Assembly (NCBI RefSeq): GCF_014076415.1
Contig: NZ_CP043568.1
Location: forward strand, 4,402,001-4,466,000
DNA: 64,000 nucleotides
Reading direction: 5' to 3'
Source: Comamonas testosteroni
Lineage (GTDB): Bacteria; Pseudomonadota; Gammaproteobacteria; Burkholderiales; Burkholderiaceae_C
Made by a program: the position numbers and the translations under genes. A model generated the notes under the pieces. It did no database searches. It was not told the origin of the DNA and was given only the letters and a program-made list of their open reading frames with translations. Of this stretch, positions 29,325 to 40,853 are shown one piece after another. Each line of letters starts with the position of its first letter. Positions within the stretch are counted from its first letter, which is position 1.

Positions 29325-31082
29325 TCAGCGCGCCGCGCCGCTGGTCTCAGCCTTGCCGCCTGCTTCGCGCTCGGCGCGCAGCTTCTGGAAGAAAGCGCGG
29401 CGCTCTTCGGGCGACAGGGCCTCCAGCTTGGCGCGCTGCTCGGGAGTCAGCTGGGGACGGTCACCCCGGCCCTCGGATCTTTCCGTGCGAGCCTCACCGC
29501 CTTCACCACGCTCGGCGCCGGCCTGGGGCCTGGCCTCGTTCCCAGCTGCAGGCTTGGCATCCGGCTTGGCTTCTGCCTTGGGGTCCGGCTTGGAGGGACT
29601 GCCCTGCGCCTCGCGCGGCTGATCGCCACGGGCGTCCGTGCCACGCGGTCCCTGGCCGGGACCTGCATTGCCGCCATTGGCACCGCGCTCGGCGCGCAGC
29701 TTCTGGAAGAACTCCTTGCGTTCCTCGGGCGTCATCTTGGAGACTTTTTCACGCTGCTCGGGACTGAGGTTGCGCATCATCCCGCGCGGCTGGTTGGCGG
29801 CATCCTGCACGGCCTGGTCGACCTTCTTGACTTTTTCCGAGTCCACCACCGTCACCTGAGCACCTTCGCGCAGACGGTCGATGCCGTCGGTCACCACCTT
29901 GTCGCCCGGCTCCAGCTCGCCGCGTACGCTGACATAGTCGCCGTCCGTCACCCCCACGGTGATCTTGCGCTGCGTGACCGTGTTGTCGGGCTTGACCAGA
30001 TAGACGAAATTGTTTTGCACGGCATTCGCGGGCACGACCAGCGCCTGATCGATCTGGCGCAGCTGCAGCTTGACGTTGACGAACTGATTCGCGAACAGCT
30101 TGCGCTCGGCGTTGTCGAACGAGGCCTTGACCTTGACCGTGCCCGTGGTCGTGTCGATGGTGTTGTCCAGCGCATTGAGCTGGCCCTTGGCCAGCATCTG
30201 CTTTTGCTCGCGGTCCCAGAGTTCGACGGGCATGAGCTTGCCCTCGCGCAATTGCTGGGCCAGCATACCGACATGGGCCTCGGGGATGGAGAAAACAGCG
30301 TCGATGGGGCGAATCTGGGAGATCGTCACCAGTCCGTTGGCATCGGAAGGATTGACCACGTTGCCGAGGTCGGCCTGGCGCAGACCCAGGCGGCCCGAGA
30401 TGGGAGCCGTGATCCTGGTATAGCTCAGCTGCAGCTTGGCCGCATCGACCTGCCCCTGATCGGCCGCCACCGTGCCCTGCAGCTGGCGCACCAGTGCGGC
30501 CTGGGTATCGACCTGCTGGCGGGCAATCGAGTCCTGTGCCTGCAGCTCCTTGTAGCGCTGCAGATCCAGCTGCGCATTCTTGAGCTGGGCCTGATCGCGT
30601 GCCAGAGAGCCCTGCACCTGCGCCAGCGAGGCGGCAAAACTGCGCGAGTCGATCTCGGCAAGCAACTGACCGGCCTTGACTTCGTCACCTTCCTTGAAGT
30701 GCAGCTTGAGCAGCTCGCCCGAGACCTTGGCACGCACCACAGCCGTGGCACGTGCATTCATGGTGCCGATGGCGCTGACGAGCACGCGCATATCACGCTG
30801 CTCCACCACACCTACGCTCACAGGCTGAGCCTGGCTCATGCCACCGGGGCCTCCAGGCCCCATGCGACCATTGCGCCCGGCACGTGCACCGGGCCCGCCC
30901 GCTCCCTGTTTAGGAGCTGTAGCCGAAGACGTATCGCCGCTTGCACCTTGCTTTTGCGCATACCACCAATAGCCACCGCCAGCGGCTGTCAGGGCGATCA
31001 CCACCGTGGCAAGCAGTGCGGGCCGGACCTTGCCCAGCTGTAGAAAATGGCGGTTGGGGTACTGATTGGATGTGCTGGACAT
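29325..31082 (-). CDS. mdtA: RND efflux periplasmic adaptor, MdtA/MuxA type, with long repetitive tail
   Basis: 585 residues, far longer than the ~400 usual for MdtA. An N-terminal membrane helix (about 16-37) is followed by a Gly-rich linker (GGPGARAGRNGRMGPGGPGG), then the membrane-fusion core: lipoyl/hairpin (VRAKVSGELLKLHFKEGDEV), beta-barrel and membrane-proximal domain (VLVPANAVQNN-like VVPANAVQNNFVYLVKPDN). Core similarity ends near residue 435. Two 28-residue repeats follow, at 439-466 and 545-572, sharing 19 identities (both end FFQKLRAER), separated by a Pro/Gly/Lys-rich spacer. The start at 31082 is ATG; the frame runs to a TTG 54 bases upstream. It is the first gene of the efflux operon. 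Confidence 0.9.
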   Translation of the reverse strand: MSSTSNQYPNRHFLQLGKVRPALLATVVIALTAAGGGYWWYAQKQGASGDTSSATAPKQGAGGPGARAGRNGRMGPGGPGGMSQAQPVSVGVVEQRDMRVLVSAIGTMNARATAVVRAKVSGELLKLHFKEGDEVKAGQLLAEIDSRSFAASLAQVQGSLARDQAQLKNAQLDLQRYKELQAQDSIARQQVDTQAALVRQLQGTVAADQGQVDAAKLQLSYTRITAPISGRLGLRQADLGNVVNPSDANGLVTISQIRPIDAVFSIPEAHVGMLAQQLREGKLMPVELWDREQKQMLAKGQLNALDNTIDTTTGTVKVKASFDNAERKLFANQFVNVKLQLRQIDQALVVPANAVQNNFVYLVKPDNTVTQRKITVGVTDGDYVSVRGELEPGDKVVTDGIDRLREGAQVTVVDSEKVKKVDQAVQDAANQPRGMMRNLSPEQREKVSKMTPEERKEFFQKLRAERGANGGNAGPGQGPRGTDARGDQPREAQGSPSKPDPKAEAKPDAKPAAGNEARPQAGAERGEGGEARTERSEGRGDRPQLTPEQRAKLEALSPEERRAFFQKLRAEREAGGKAETSGAAR

Positions 31083-31352
31083 GGTTGAGCGCAGGAATTT
31101 GGAGCCTGAATTGGCGCCAATGGTATCCAGTTGCAATCAAACCCCGGGTCAGGCAGCGCCGGCTTTGCCAGCATTTACCCCCGCTTTACCTCGGGTTTAC
31201 CTGCTGAAGTTCCGCATTCGGAGACTTAAACAGTGCTGACTTTCATAGCCGCAATGATCGCCTTGGCAGGCCTCATGCTTGGAAGCTGCTGACACTGCCG
31301 TTGTTGCGTCCGCCATGCGGCGCAAGGAATCCGGCTCCTAGGAGAAACCCAT

Positions 31353-31736
31353 ATGACCACCGAACGTCTGACCAATCACCCCGAAGAAGCCGCCGTGCGC
31401 GTGCCGCTGGAGCTGTACATGCGCGGCCATGCCGAAGACAAGGCCGAGCATATGCGCGCAGCCTTCATGCCCACGGCACGGCTCGAATCCGTGCGTGAAG
31501 GCCCTCTGACATCCTGGGACCTGGACTTCTACTGCCAGCGCTTCAAGAACACGCCCGCCGCCGACGAAGCCACCCGTCGCCGCGTCATCGACTCTCTGGA
31601 CATCGTGGGCACGGCCGCCATGGCCAAGGTAACGCTCTACCATGGTGCCGTGACCTTTACCGACTACTTTGTGCTGCTCAAGACCGAGCAGGGCTGGAAG
31701 ATTGCCAACAAGGCTTTCCACGCCCAGCCTCAGTAA
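31353..31736 (+). CDS. NTF2-like / putative lumazine-binding family protein
   Basis: 127 residues. One cone-shaped NTF2-like fold: helix VRVPLELYMRGHAEDKAEHM, strand ARLESVREG, helix TRRRVIDSLDIVG, and strands AMAKVTLYHG and YFVLLKTEQGWKIANKAF. This pattern fits the putative lumazine-binding family (SnoaL-like superfamily); the ligand or activity is unknown. A strong RBS (AGGAGAAA) precedes ATG 31353. It is divergent from the efflux operon with a 270-base gap and is followed by a terminator, so it is a single-gene unit. Confidence 0.82.
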   Translation: MTTERLTNHPEEAAVRVPLELYMRGHAEDKAEHMRAAFMPTARLESVREGPLTSWDLDFYCQRFKNTPAADEATRRRVIDSLDIVGTAAMAKVTLYHGAVTFTDYFVLLKTEQGWKIANKAFHAQPQ

Positions 31737-31755
31737 GGTTTGGCCATCTGCACCC

Positions 31756-31786
31756 AGCCCCTGGCCTCAGGCTCAGGGGCTTTTTT
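31756..31786 (+). terminator. Intrinsic terminator of the NTF2-like gene
   Basis: Stem AGCCCCTG / CAGGGGCT (8 bp, loop of 10) followed by T6, 19 bases after the stop codon, in the short convergent gap before coxG. Confidence 0.85.
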
Positions 31787-31796
31787 CATGCACTGG

Positions 31797-32444
31797 TCAG
31801 CGAGTCAGCAGCCAGAGCGCGCCCAGCACGATGACAGCCCCCAGGCCCCAGGCCCAGACGGGGATGCCTGACGATTCGCGCGGCGGCGCCGAGGGCGTAG
31901 CGTCCAGCGGGGCGTAGCTGGTGGAGGCCGCGTCGTGCTCCCAGGAGCGTGTATCCAGCTCCTCCGCAACGCCTTCGTCTTCGGGCGGCTCGCTCGGGTA
32001 GCGCTGCTGCATCAAGGCTTCGAAGCGTGCAAAGAAGTCCTCCGCCATGCTCTTGGCCGCGCCGTCGATCAGGCGCTGGCCCAACTGGGCAATCTTGCCA
32101 CCGACCTGGGCCTGAACCTCGTACTGCAGCTCGCAATGCCCTGCATCGGTGGGCGTCAGATCGACCTTGGCCTGGCCCTTGCCAAAGCCGGCCACACCGC
32201 CCTGCCCTTCAAAGGCGATCGTGTAGCTCTTGGGCGGCTGCACATCCGACAGCGTGACCCGGCCATTGAACTTGGCCGATACCGGACCGATCTTCACGGA
32301 CATGATCACGGCATAGGAGCCATCGCCTGCATCCTCGAACTTCTCGCAGCCGGCCAGGCATTGCTGCAAGGTTTGCGGATCGTTGAGCGCCTCCCAGGCC
32401 TGCTGCTGGCTCACGGCAAGAGGACGGCTGGCATGCATTTCCAT
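31797..32444 (-). CDS. coxG: CoxG-type protein with C-terminal membrane anchor
   Basis: 215 residues. The CoxG/SRPBCC domain covers about residues 1-150 (LNDPQTLQQCLAGCEKFEDA, SVKIGPVSAKFNGRV, EVQAQVGGKIAQLGQRLIDG). A linker then leads to a single membrane helix at about 192-213 (IPVWAWGLGAVIVLGALWLL). In Afipia (Oligotropha) CoxG is implicated in attaching carbon monoxide dehydrogenase to the membrane, and this architecture suits such a tether. The start at 32444 is fixed by AAGGAGAA 6-7 bases upstream. The same frame is open 183 codons further upstream through coxE, but that part is out of frame with CoxE. It is the last gene of the cox operon. Confidence 0.88.
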   Translation of the reverse strand: MEMHASRPLAVSQQQAWEALNDPQTLQQCLAGCEKFEDAGDGSYAVIMSVKIGPVSAKFNGRVTLSDVQPPKSYTIAFEGQGGVAGFGKGQAKVDLTPTDAGHCELQYEVQAQVGGKIAQLGQRLIDGAAKSMAEDFFARFEALMQQRYPSEPPEDEGVAEELDTRSWEHDAASTSYAPLDATPSAPPRESSGIPVWAWGLGAVIVLGALWLLTR

Positions 32445-32457
32445 GGTGTTCTCCTTT

Positions 32458-33699
32458 TCAATCTCGGTGCGGCAGCTGCAGCAGCTTCGCCAGGTGGGCA
32501 GCCAGTTGCTGCAATGACTGCAGGTTGTGCACGGCCAGCATGGCATGGCTGTGACGATGCAGCACCTGCGCGCCTTTGGCCAGCGGGGCATACCCGTCAA
32601 AGCGCAACAAGGGGTTGAGCCAGACAATGCGCGCACTGTGCCGCGCCAGCCGTTGCAGCTCCCGCTCCAGCAGCGCACTGTCGCCTGTATCCAGCCCGTC
32701 GCTAACCAGCAGCACCAGGGTGCGCCTGCCCACCAGATGGCGCGCTCCCTGCCGGCGCAGCTGTGCCAGGCATTCCCCAAGGCAGGTGCCGCCGCCGAAG
32801 TCGTCGATGTCATGATTGAGCTGGGCCAGCATGGCATCGGGGTCGCTGTGGGCAAAAGCCCGGTCCAGCTCCTGCAGGCCGGTTCCCATGCTGTAGACAT
32901 GGCGGCGCAGCTGCGGATAGCGCCGGGGGCTGGTGGCCTGGTGCAGAAATGCCAGCAGCAGACGCACATAGCGCTCCATGGAGCCCGATACATCGACCAG
33001 CGCCAGCCAGGGCATGGGCAGCCGCTTGCGCCTGCGCCATTTGAGTCTTGCCAGCTCGCCGCCCGTGGCTGCCGCAGCCTTCAGGCTGGCGGGCCAGTGC
33101 ACACGCAGCCCCGAAGCGCGCAGCTCGCTTCTTCGACTGCGATAGCTGGGCAGCGGCAGGCGGATATCGCGCACCAGCTGCTGCACCAGGCGGTACTCGC
33201 TGGCACTGAGCTGGTTGAAGTCCGCATGCTGCAGCCTGTGCCGGTCGCTGGCCGACATGGCGGCATCCAGCGCCAGCTCCTCGCTCGCGGGCTTTTGCCG
33301 TGCGGCGCGAATCGCCGACAAGGCCTCCTGCACACGCGGCCTGTGACGCGGCCTGGCCGCCTCCGGCGCCCCCGGCAGCAACTGGCTCAGCAACTGCTGG
33401 GCCACCTCGGGATTGCGAAAGTAAGCCGCAAACAGCTCGCGAAAGACCGCCAGGTCCTGTTCGCGCGAAACCAGCACGGCTTCCAGTGCGGCGGCCACGT
33501 CCTCCCGGCTCATGCCCACCAGCATCAGGCTTTGCTGGGCCAGGGCCAGGCGCTCAGCATCCACCGCCAGCCCCGCGCGGCGCAGCGCGCGGCCAAACCC
33601 CAGCAGATTGATGGGCAGCTTGCCGCTGCGCACGTCCCCCCACCAGCTCACGCTTGCGGGCCGCGCTGGCGACTGCGCCTGCAGCTCAGGCTGTGGCAT
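32458..33699 (-). CDS. coxE: CoxE-type VWA domain protein
   Basis: 413 residues. The C-terminal half is a von Willebrand A domain with MIDAS motif LALVDVSGSMERY (Asp236, Ser238, Ser240), a Thr in FGGGTCLGE and an Asp in LLVSDGLDTGD. The N-terminal half is helical and basic. In the cox system the MoxR ATPase CoxD and VWA protein CoxE cooperate in assembling the unusual active site of CO dehydrogenase. It overlaps coxD by 14 bases and is followed 13 bases later by coxG. Confidence 0.92.
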   Translation of the reverse strand: MPQPELQAQSPARPASVSWWGDVRSGKLPINLLGFGRALRRAGLAVDAERLALAQQSLMLVGMSREDVAAALEAVLVSREQDLAVFRELFAAYFRNPEVAQQLLSQLLPGAPEAARPRHRPRVQEALSAIRAARQKPASEELALDAAMSASDRHRLQHADFNQLSASEYRLVQQLVRDIRLPLPSYRSRRSELRASGLRVHWPASLKAAAATGGELARLKWRRRKRLPMPWLALVDVSGSMERYVRLLLAFLHQATSPRRYPQLRRHVYSMGTGLQELDRAFAHSDPDAMLAQLNHDIDDFGGGTCLGECLAQLRRQGARHLVGRRTLVLLVSDGLDTGDSALLERELQRLARHSARIVWLNPLLRFDGYAPLAKGAQVLHRHSHAMLAVHNLQSLQQLAAHLAKLLQLPHRD

Positions 33700-34606
33700 C
33701 GGGCTCCAGCAATTGCTGCAGACGCTCTGGCGTGAGCGCCGCCACGTCTTCGCGCTGCTTGAATAGAATGCCCGCCGTCTCGTGCACCAGCTCGGGGTCT
33801 ATGACCAGGGTGTCGAGTGCCACCAGCGCCTTGGCCCACTCCACGCTTTCAGCAATGCCGGGCGTGCGCTCGAACGCATCGGCAAACGGGCGGCTGCGCA
33901 GCCGGTTCACAAAGCGGGCGATCTGTTCGGTCAACGCGGCCCCGGCTTCGGGCACCTTGGACTGGACAATGGCCAGCTCTCGCTCGCGCTCGGGATAGTC
34001 CAGCCAGTGATAGAGGCAGCGGCGCTTGACCGCATCATGCAGATCGCGCGTGCGATTGCTGGTAAGAATGGTGACGGGCGGCACCTGGGCCCTGACGACC
34101 CCGAGCTCGGGAATGCTGACCTGGTACTCCCCCAGATACTCGAGCAAAAAGGCCTCGAAAGGCTCGTCGGCCCGGTCCACCTCGTCAATCAGCAGCACCG
34201 CGCCGGGCGCGGGGGTCTGCAGGGCCTGCAGCAGAGGACGGCGCACCAGATAGCGCGGCTGATAGACCTCCTGCTCGACAGCCTCCAGCTCCGTCGCACC
34301 ACGCAGCTCGGCCGCGCGCAGATGCAGCAGCTGCGCCGCGTAATTCCACTCATACAGTGCTTCACGCTGCTCCAGGCCGTCATAGCACTGCAGCCGGATC
34401 AGTTGCCGCTCCAGCACCCGGGACAGCGCCTGGGCCAGCGAGGTCTTGCCAACGCCCGGCTCGCCCTCCAGCAGCAGGGGGCGTTGGAGCCTGAGAGCCA
34501 GAAACACGGCCGTAGCCAGACGCCGGTCCGCGAAATAGCCAACCTCCTGCAAGGCGGCCAACAGCCCATCCACCGACTCCAAAGCGCGGTTTACTTCAGT
34601 ATTCAT
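33686..34606 (-). CDS. coxD: CoxD-type MoxR AAA+ ATPase
   Basis: 306 residues. Walker A GEPGVGKT at 48-55, Walker B AVLLIDEVDRADEPFEAFLL, and sensor 1 in VTILTSNRTRDL, with the MoxR-type sensor 2 region further on. It is a chaperone-like ATPase acting with the VWA protein CoxE on maturation of the molybdenum enzyme encoded upstream. It starts at ATG 34606, 208 bases after coxM, and overlaps coxE by 14 bases. Confidence 0.93.
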   Translation of the reverse strand: MNTEVNRALESVDGLLAALQEVGYFADRRLATAVFLALRLQRPLLLEGEPGVGKTSLAQALSRVLERQLIRLQCYDGLEQREALYEWNYAAQLLHLRAAELRGATELEAVEQEVYQPRYLVRRPLLQALQTPAPGAVLLIDEVDRADEPFEAFLLEYLGEYQVSIPELGVVRAQVPPVTILTSNRTRDLHDAVKRRCLYHWLDYPERERELAIVQSKVPEAGAALTEQIARFVNRLRSRPFADAFERTPGIAESVEWAKALVALDTLVIDPELVHETAGILFKQREDVAALTPERLQQLLEPDATA

Positions 34607-34814
34607 AGCATCCTGCGCTTTACTTATAGGGATAAAACCACTTTCTCTTCAAGAATCACTCCTCTCAAAAAAACACTGCAGCAAAGGAACAGCGAGCGAG
34701 GGCCTATGCCGACCACCCGCCCGCCCGTAGCGGGGGTTCCCTCCCTCGCCCTGGCGCACAGCGCCCGGCCAGCGAGGCGGGGCCGCCAAAGAGCGGCCAC
34801 TCCGACGAAGCCGC
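34607..34814. other. GC-rich spacer between coxM and coxD
   Basis: A 208-base non-coding interval within the cox operon. The coxD-proximal part is AT-rich; 34690-34815 is GC-rich with nested inverted repeats (CGAGGG / CCCTCG around CCCGC / GCGGG). The sequence resembles the GC-rich intergenic segment near 54430, with agcgaggcggggccgcc-like blocks. No U-tract typical of a terminator is seen, so coxMSL-coxDEG read-through remains possible. Confidence 0.5.
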
Positions 34815-35600
34815 TCAGGGAGAGAGCAGCTGATCCACCGCCCGCTGCGTCAGAACGCTGATCAGTTGCGCCCGGTAGCGCGCACTCGCGTGCAGATCGC
34901 TGTTGAGTTCGCTGTCGTCGATCGGCACCGCAGCGGCTGCTGCGGAAGTGAAGCTCTGATTGAGCGCAGCTTCCAGCTCCGCATGTCGGAAGACCGACAG
35001 CCCCGCACCTGTCACAGCCACGCGCACGCCCTGCGCCGTCTGCGCCACAAACACGCCCACCAGCGCAAAGCGCGACGCGGGCTGCTTGAACTTGATATAG
35101 GCCGCCGTCCTGGGCACCGGGAAGCGCACAGCCTTGATCAACTCGCCCTCTTCCAGTGCCGTGGTGTACATGCCCTGAAAGAAGTCGTCTGCCGCAATCT
35201 CGCGCCAGCTCGTGACCACCGTGGCACCCAGCCCCAGCACCGCGCAGGGATAGCAGGCCGCAGGGTCGTTGTTGGCCAGCGAGCCGCCAATCGTGCCGCG
35301 CGCCCGCACCTGGCGGTCGCCGATACCGCCGGCCAACTCGGCCAGGGCGGGAATCGCGGCCTGCACCTCGCGGCTGGCGGCGACATCGGCATGACGGGTC
35401 ATGGCGCCGATCTCGACCTGATCGCCGCCGACTCGGATTCCCGCCAGGCCATCGACCTGATTGAGATCCACAATCGCGCCGGGCTGGGCCAGGCGCAGCT
35501 TCATGGAAGGAATCAGGCTCTGGCCGCCGGCCAGAAACTGACCGCTGGCAACGCTCACCTCATCCAGCGTCCGGGGATTGGAGTAACTGAAGGCATACAT
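34815..35600 (-). CDS. coxM: CoxM-type FAD-binding subunit of molybdenum hydroxylase
   Basis: 261 residues. FAD motifs AGGQSLIP (24-31) and TIGGSLANNDPA (about 108-119) are typical of the FAD subunit of xanthine dehydrogenase/CO dehydrogenase family enzymes. The C-terminal CoxM/CutM domain follows. It carries electrons from the iron-sulfur subunit to the acceptor. It lies third in the S-L-M order seen for form II cox clusters, 46 bases after coxL. Confidence 0.93.
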   Translation of the reverse strand: MYAFSYSNPRTLDEVSVASGQFLAGGQSLIPSMKLRLAQPGAIVDLNQVDGLAGIRVGGDQVEIGAMTRHADVAASREVQAAIPALAELAGGIGDRQVRARGTIGGSLANNDPAACYPCAVLGLGATVVTSWREIAADDFFQGMYTTALEEGELIKAVRFPVPRTAAYIKFKQPASRFALVGVFVAQTAQGVRVAVTGAGLSVFRHAELEAALNQSFTSAAAAAVPIDDSELNSDLHASARYRAQLISVLTQRAVDQLLSP

Positions 35601-35646
35601 ATGTGTTGTCCTCTCTTCCTCTCAGTCGGGTGTGTTCAGGCAGCGG

Positions 35647-38034
<2,388 letters not shown>

Positions 38035-38067
38035 GGTGTGTCTCCTCTTCTAGTTGTGATGCGCAGC

Positions 38068-38538
<471 letters not shown>

Positions 38539-38696
38539 CGTGATGCCTCCTGCCTATATCCGAAGAATTGGGTAACAAAGCACAACCGCACTCTCTATGG
38601 TGGGCAGTTACCGCGATGCAAGGCGCTAGGGTTGACCCCCAAGCCAGGCGAAACACGCACAGATATTCTCAAAATGAAACACTGTCCGGAGTCCGC

Positions 38697-39869
38697 ATGC
38701 CGCCCGCCAGCCTCGCCACATCCGCGCAAGCCGCAGCCCGTCCAGGTGCACGCGACTCACTGCTTGTCCTAGCCAGGCAGCAGTTGCTGGCGATGGACTC
38801 GTCCCATTCGCTGGCACCGTCTGGCCTGGCTCCCTGGCTCTGGCGCTCGTGGCAGCGCTGCGTGGCGCAGGGCCGTCATCCCGCGCAAACCGTGGAGTTC
38901 GAGGCCGTCGGACCTCACGCGCTGCGCCACGCCCAGGACAAGCACCAGCTGCTGCTGCAGGCCGCACGCCCGGTCATGACACAACTGGTCGCGGCCGTGG
39001 GCGCCATGCGCTACTTCTGCCTGCTGACCGATGCCCTGGGACTGACACTGGAAGTGCAAGGCCCCGTCGACCACAGCGATCTGCGCGCGCTGGCCGTAGG
39101 CCGTGTCGGCGTGGACCTGTCCGAGCGCGGCGTGGGCACCTCGGCCATAGGCGCGGCACTGGCCGAACTCGGCCCGGTATGGCTGCACAGACAAGAGCAT
39201 TTTTTTGACGATCTGCGCGACTACAGCTGCGCAGGTGCTCCGGTATTCGGCCCTCAGGGCGAATGCCTGGGCATGCTGGACATCACCGGCATCGATGTCC
39301 CCGAGCGCCCCGAGCTGCTGCTGCTGGCGCTGCGCTGTGCACGCGCCATCGAAGATCGTTTGCTGCGGGCCCTGCCTCATACCCTGCTGCTGCGCGTGAA
39401 CTGGCCAGGCGGGCCGCTGGGCCAGGAAGGCGAAGGCCTGATGGCATTTGATGCCGAAGGCCGGCTGCTGGGCAGCAATACCGTGGCCAGGCAACTGGTG
39501 CCACGTCCTCTGCAAGCTCCCGGGGAGGACTCGCTCATCCAGAGCCATGAGCTGCTGGCCCTGCCCTGGAGTCATCTGATCGAGCACGCACGCCGGCGGC
39601 CCGAGGCGCCGCTGCAACTGCCGCTGTGGTCCGGTCTGCGCCTGCTGGCACTGGCACAGGCCGGCCCCCTGCTGCGCGCTCCAGCCATGACGGGTTCCGG
39701 CGCAATCTGCCGGGGAACATCTGCCAATGCCATGGCCACGCCGCTGCGCACCAGCGAGCTGCTGCTGATTCAGCAGGCCATGCAGGAAGCTCACGGAAAT
39801 GTAACCGTGGCAGCCCGCAATCTGGGATTGAGCCGGGCCACGCTCTATCGCCGGCTGGCCAGCAAATAA
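38697..39869 (+). CDS. GAF/Fis-type transcriptional regulator lacking AAA+ domain
   Basis: 390 residues. The N-terminal half resembles AcoR-type activators: helices, then a GAF-like sensor (FEAVGPHALRHAQ, VGVDLSERGVGTSAIGAALA, CAGAPVFGPQGECLGMLDIT). The C-terminal Fis helix-turn-helix is at about 354-389 (NVTVAARNLGLSRATLYRRL). The sigma-54-activating AAA+ module expected between them is missing: no Walker A or GAFTGA loop is visible. It is divergent from coxS and so is the likely regulator of the cox operon, probably on a sigma-70 promoter. The start at 38697 is supported by GGAG upstream. Confidence 0.82.
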   Translation: MPPASLATSAQAAARPGARDSLLVLARQQLLAMDSSHSLAPSGLAPWLWRSWQRCVAQGRHPAQTVEFEAVGPHALRHAQDKHQLLLQAARPVMTQLVAAVGAMRYFCLLTDALGLTLEVQGPVDHSDLRALAVGRVGVDLSERGVGTSAIGAALAELGPVWLHRQEHFFDDLRDYSCAGAPVFGPQGECLGMLDITGIDVPERPELLLLALRCARAIEDRLLRALPHTLLLRVNWPGGPLGQEGEGLMAFDAEGRLLGSNTVARQLVPRPLQAPGEDSLIQSHELLALPWSHLIEHARRRPEAPLQLPLWSGLRLLALAQAGPLLRAPAMTGSGAICRGTSANAMATPLRTSELLLIQQAMQEAHGNVTVAARNLGLSRATLYRRLASK

Positions 39870-40213
39870 AAGGTGGTGAACCCAATTGATGCAGTGTGGC
39901 TCTCTACGGATTTGCCCTAGTTCCGGTGTGAAACACCCTCGACGACAGCAGGCGCACACTACCAAGCAAGCCCATGACAAACCCAAAATACCTCAATAAA
40001 ACAATCATCTAAGCTGCACCAGCCATGCACTTCCAGCTATCGTACGCATAGCAAGCACAACTGACGCTCGGGCGCCACATTTGCGTGCGCATTTGTAAAA
40101 AACACTATACCTGCGTCCGTAGAATCTCCAGTTTGGTTCAAAAACTCAGATCGCCCTGAGGCTTACCAGCCCCAACAGCGCGACGCATACACAGCCTACT
40201 TTTTGGAGACACC
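39870..40213. other. Non-coding gap before the TRAP transporter genes
   Basis: 344 bases without a gene. It contains a short palindrome GGTGTGAAACACC at 39925-39937 and AT-rich stretches around 40090-40125 that could hold the promoter of the TRAP permease genes. No convincing -35/-10 pair or terminator could be fixed. Confidence 0.5.
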
Positions 40214-40834
40214 ATGCAGGCTTTACTCGCCCTGTCCAGGGCTATCGACAGGCTCAACGCCTTTGTCGGCAAATATTCCATCTGGCTGATATTTGCCGCC
40301 ACCTTCATCAGCGCCGCCAACGCCATTGTTCGCAAGGCCTTTGACACCAGCTCCAATGCCTTTCTGGAAGTCCAGTGGTATCTGTTCGCATGGTCATTTC
40401 TGATTGCTGCGGGCTACACCCTGCTGCATCGCGAGCATGTGCGCATCGACGTGATCAACAGCCGTCTGTCCAAAAAGGCCCAGGTCTGGATCGACATCAT
40501 CGGCTTTGCCTTCTTTCTCACCCCGCTGTGCCTGACCATTCTGTGGCTGAGCATGCCGGTGGTGATTCAGATGTACCAGTCCGGCGAAATGTCGGGCAAC
40601 CCCGGCGGGCTGATCCGCTGGCCCGTATGGACGGCGATTCCTGTGGGCATCACCTTGCTGTTGCTGCAGGGCATCTCCGAACTGATCAAGCGCATTGCCT
40701 TCCTGACCGGTGACGGCCCCGACCCCATGGGCAAGCTCAGCGACAAGAGCGCCGAGGAAGAACTGGCCGAGGCCCTGCGTGCCGAAGCCGATCGCAAGCA
40801 GGCTGAGGCGCTGGCCGCCCAGGCCAAGGCATAA
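40214..40834 (+). CDS. dctQ: TRAP transporter small permease (DctQ)
   Basis: 206 residues with four membrane helices and the DctQ features EVQWYLFAWSFLIAAGYTLL and REHVRIDVI. A C-terminal charged helix (SAEEELAEALRAEADRKQAE) extends into the cytoplasm. It partners the large permease encoded 19 bases downstream. The ATG at 40214 has GGAG upstream. It belongs to the TakPQM-type branch of TRAP systems, based on its partner and the two binding proteins nearby. Confidence 0.9.
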   Translation: MQALLALSRAIDRLNAFVGKYSIWLIFAATFISAANAIVRKAFDTSSNAFLEVQWYLFAWSFLIAAGYTLLHREHVRIDVINSRLSKKAQVWIDIIGFAFFLTPLCLTILWLSMPVVIQMYQSGEMSGNPGGLIRWPVWTAIPVGITLLLLQGISELIKRIAFLTGDGPDPMGKLSDKSAEEELAEALRAEADRKQAEALAAQAKA

Positions 40835-40853
40835 CGGTAGCGGGAGACAATCG

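Noticed and set aside
26160..31043. A very long plus-strand open frame (about 1,600 codons) across the efflux genes
   Set aside because: It is exactly antisense to mdtA and mdtB, which have full family motifs; the frame is His/Gln/Arg-rich, as expected from the complement of GC-rich codons.
32445..32993. Upstream extension of coxG in the same frame
   Set aside because: It overlaps coxE in another frame, and the true coxG start has a strong RBS at 32444.
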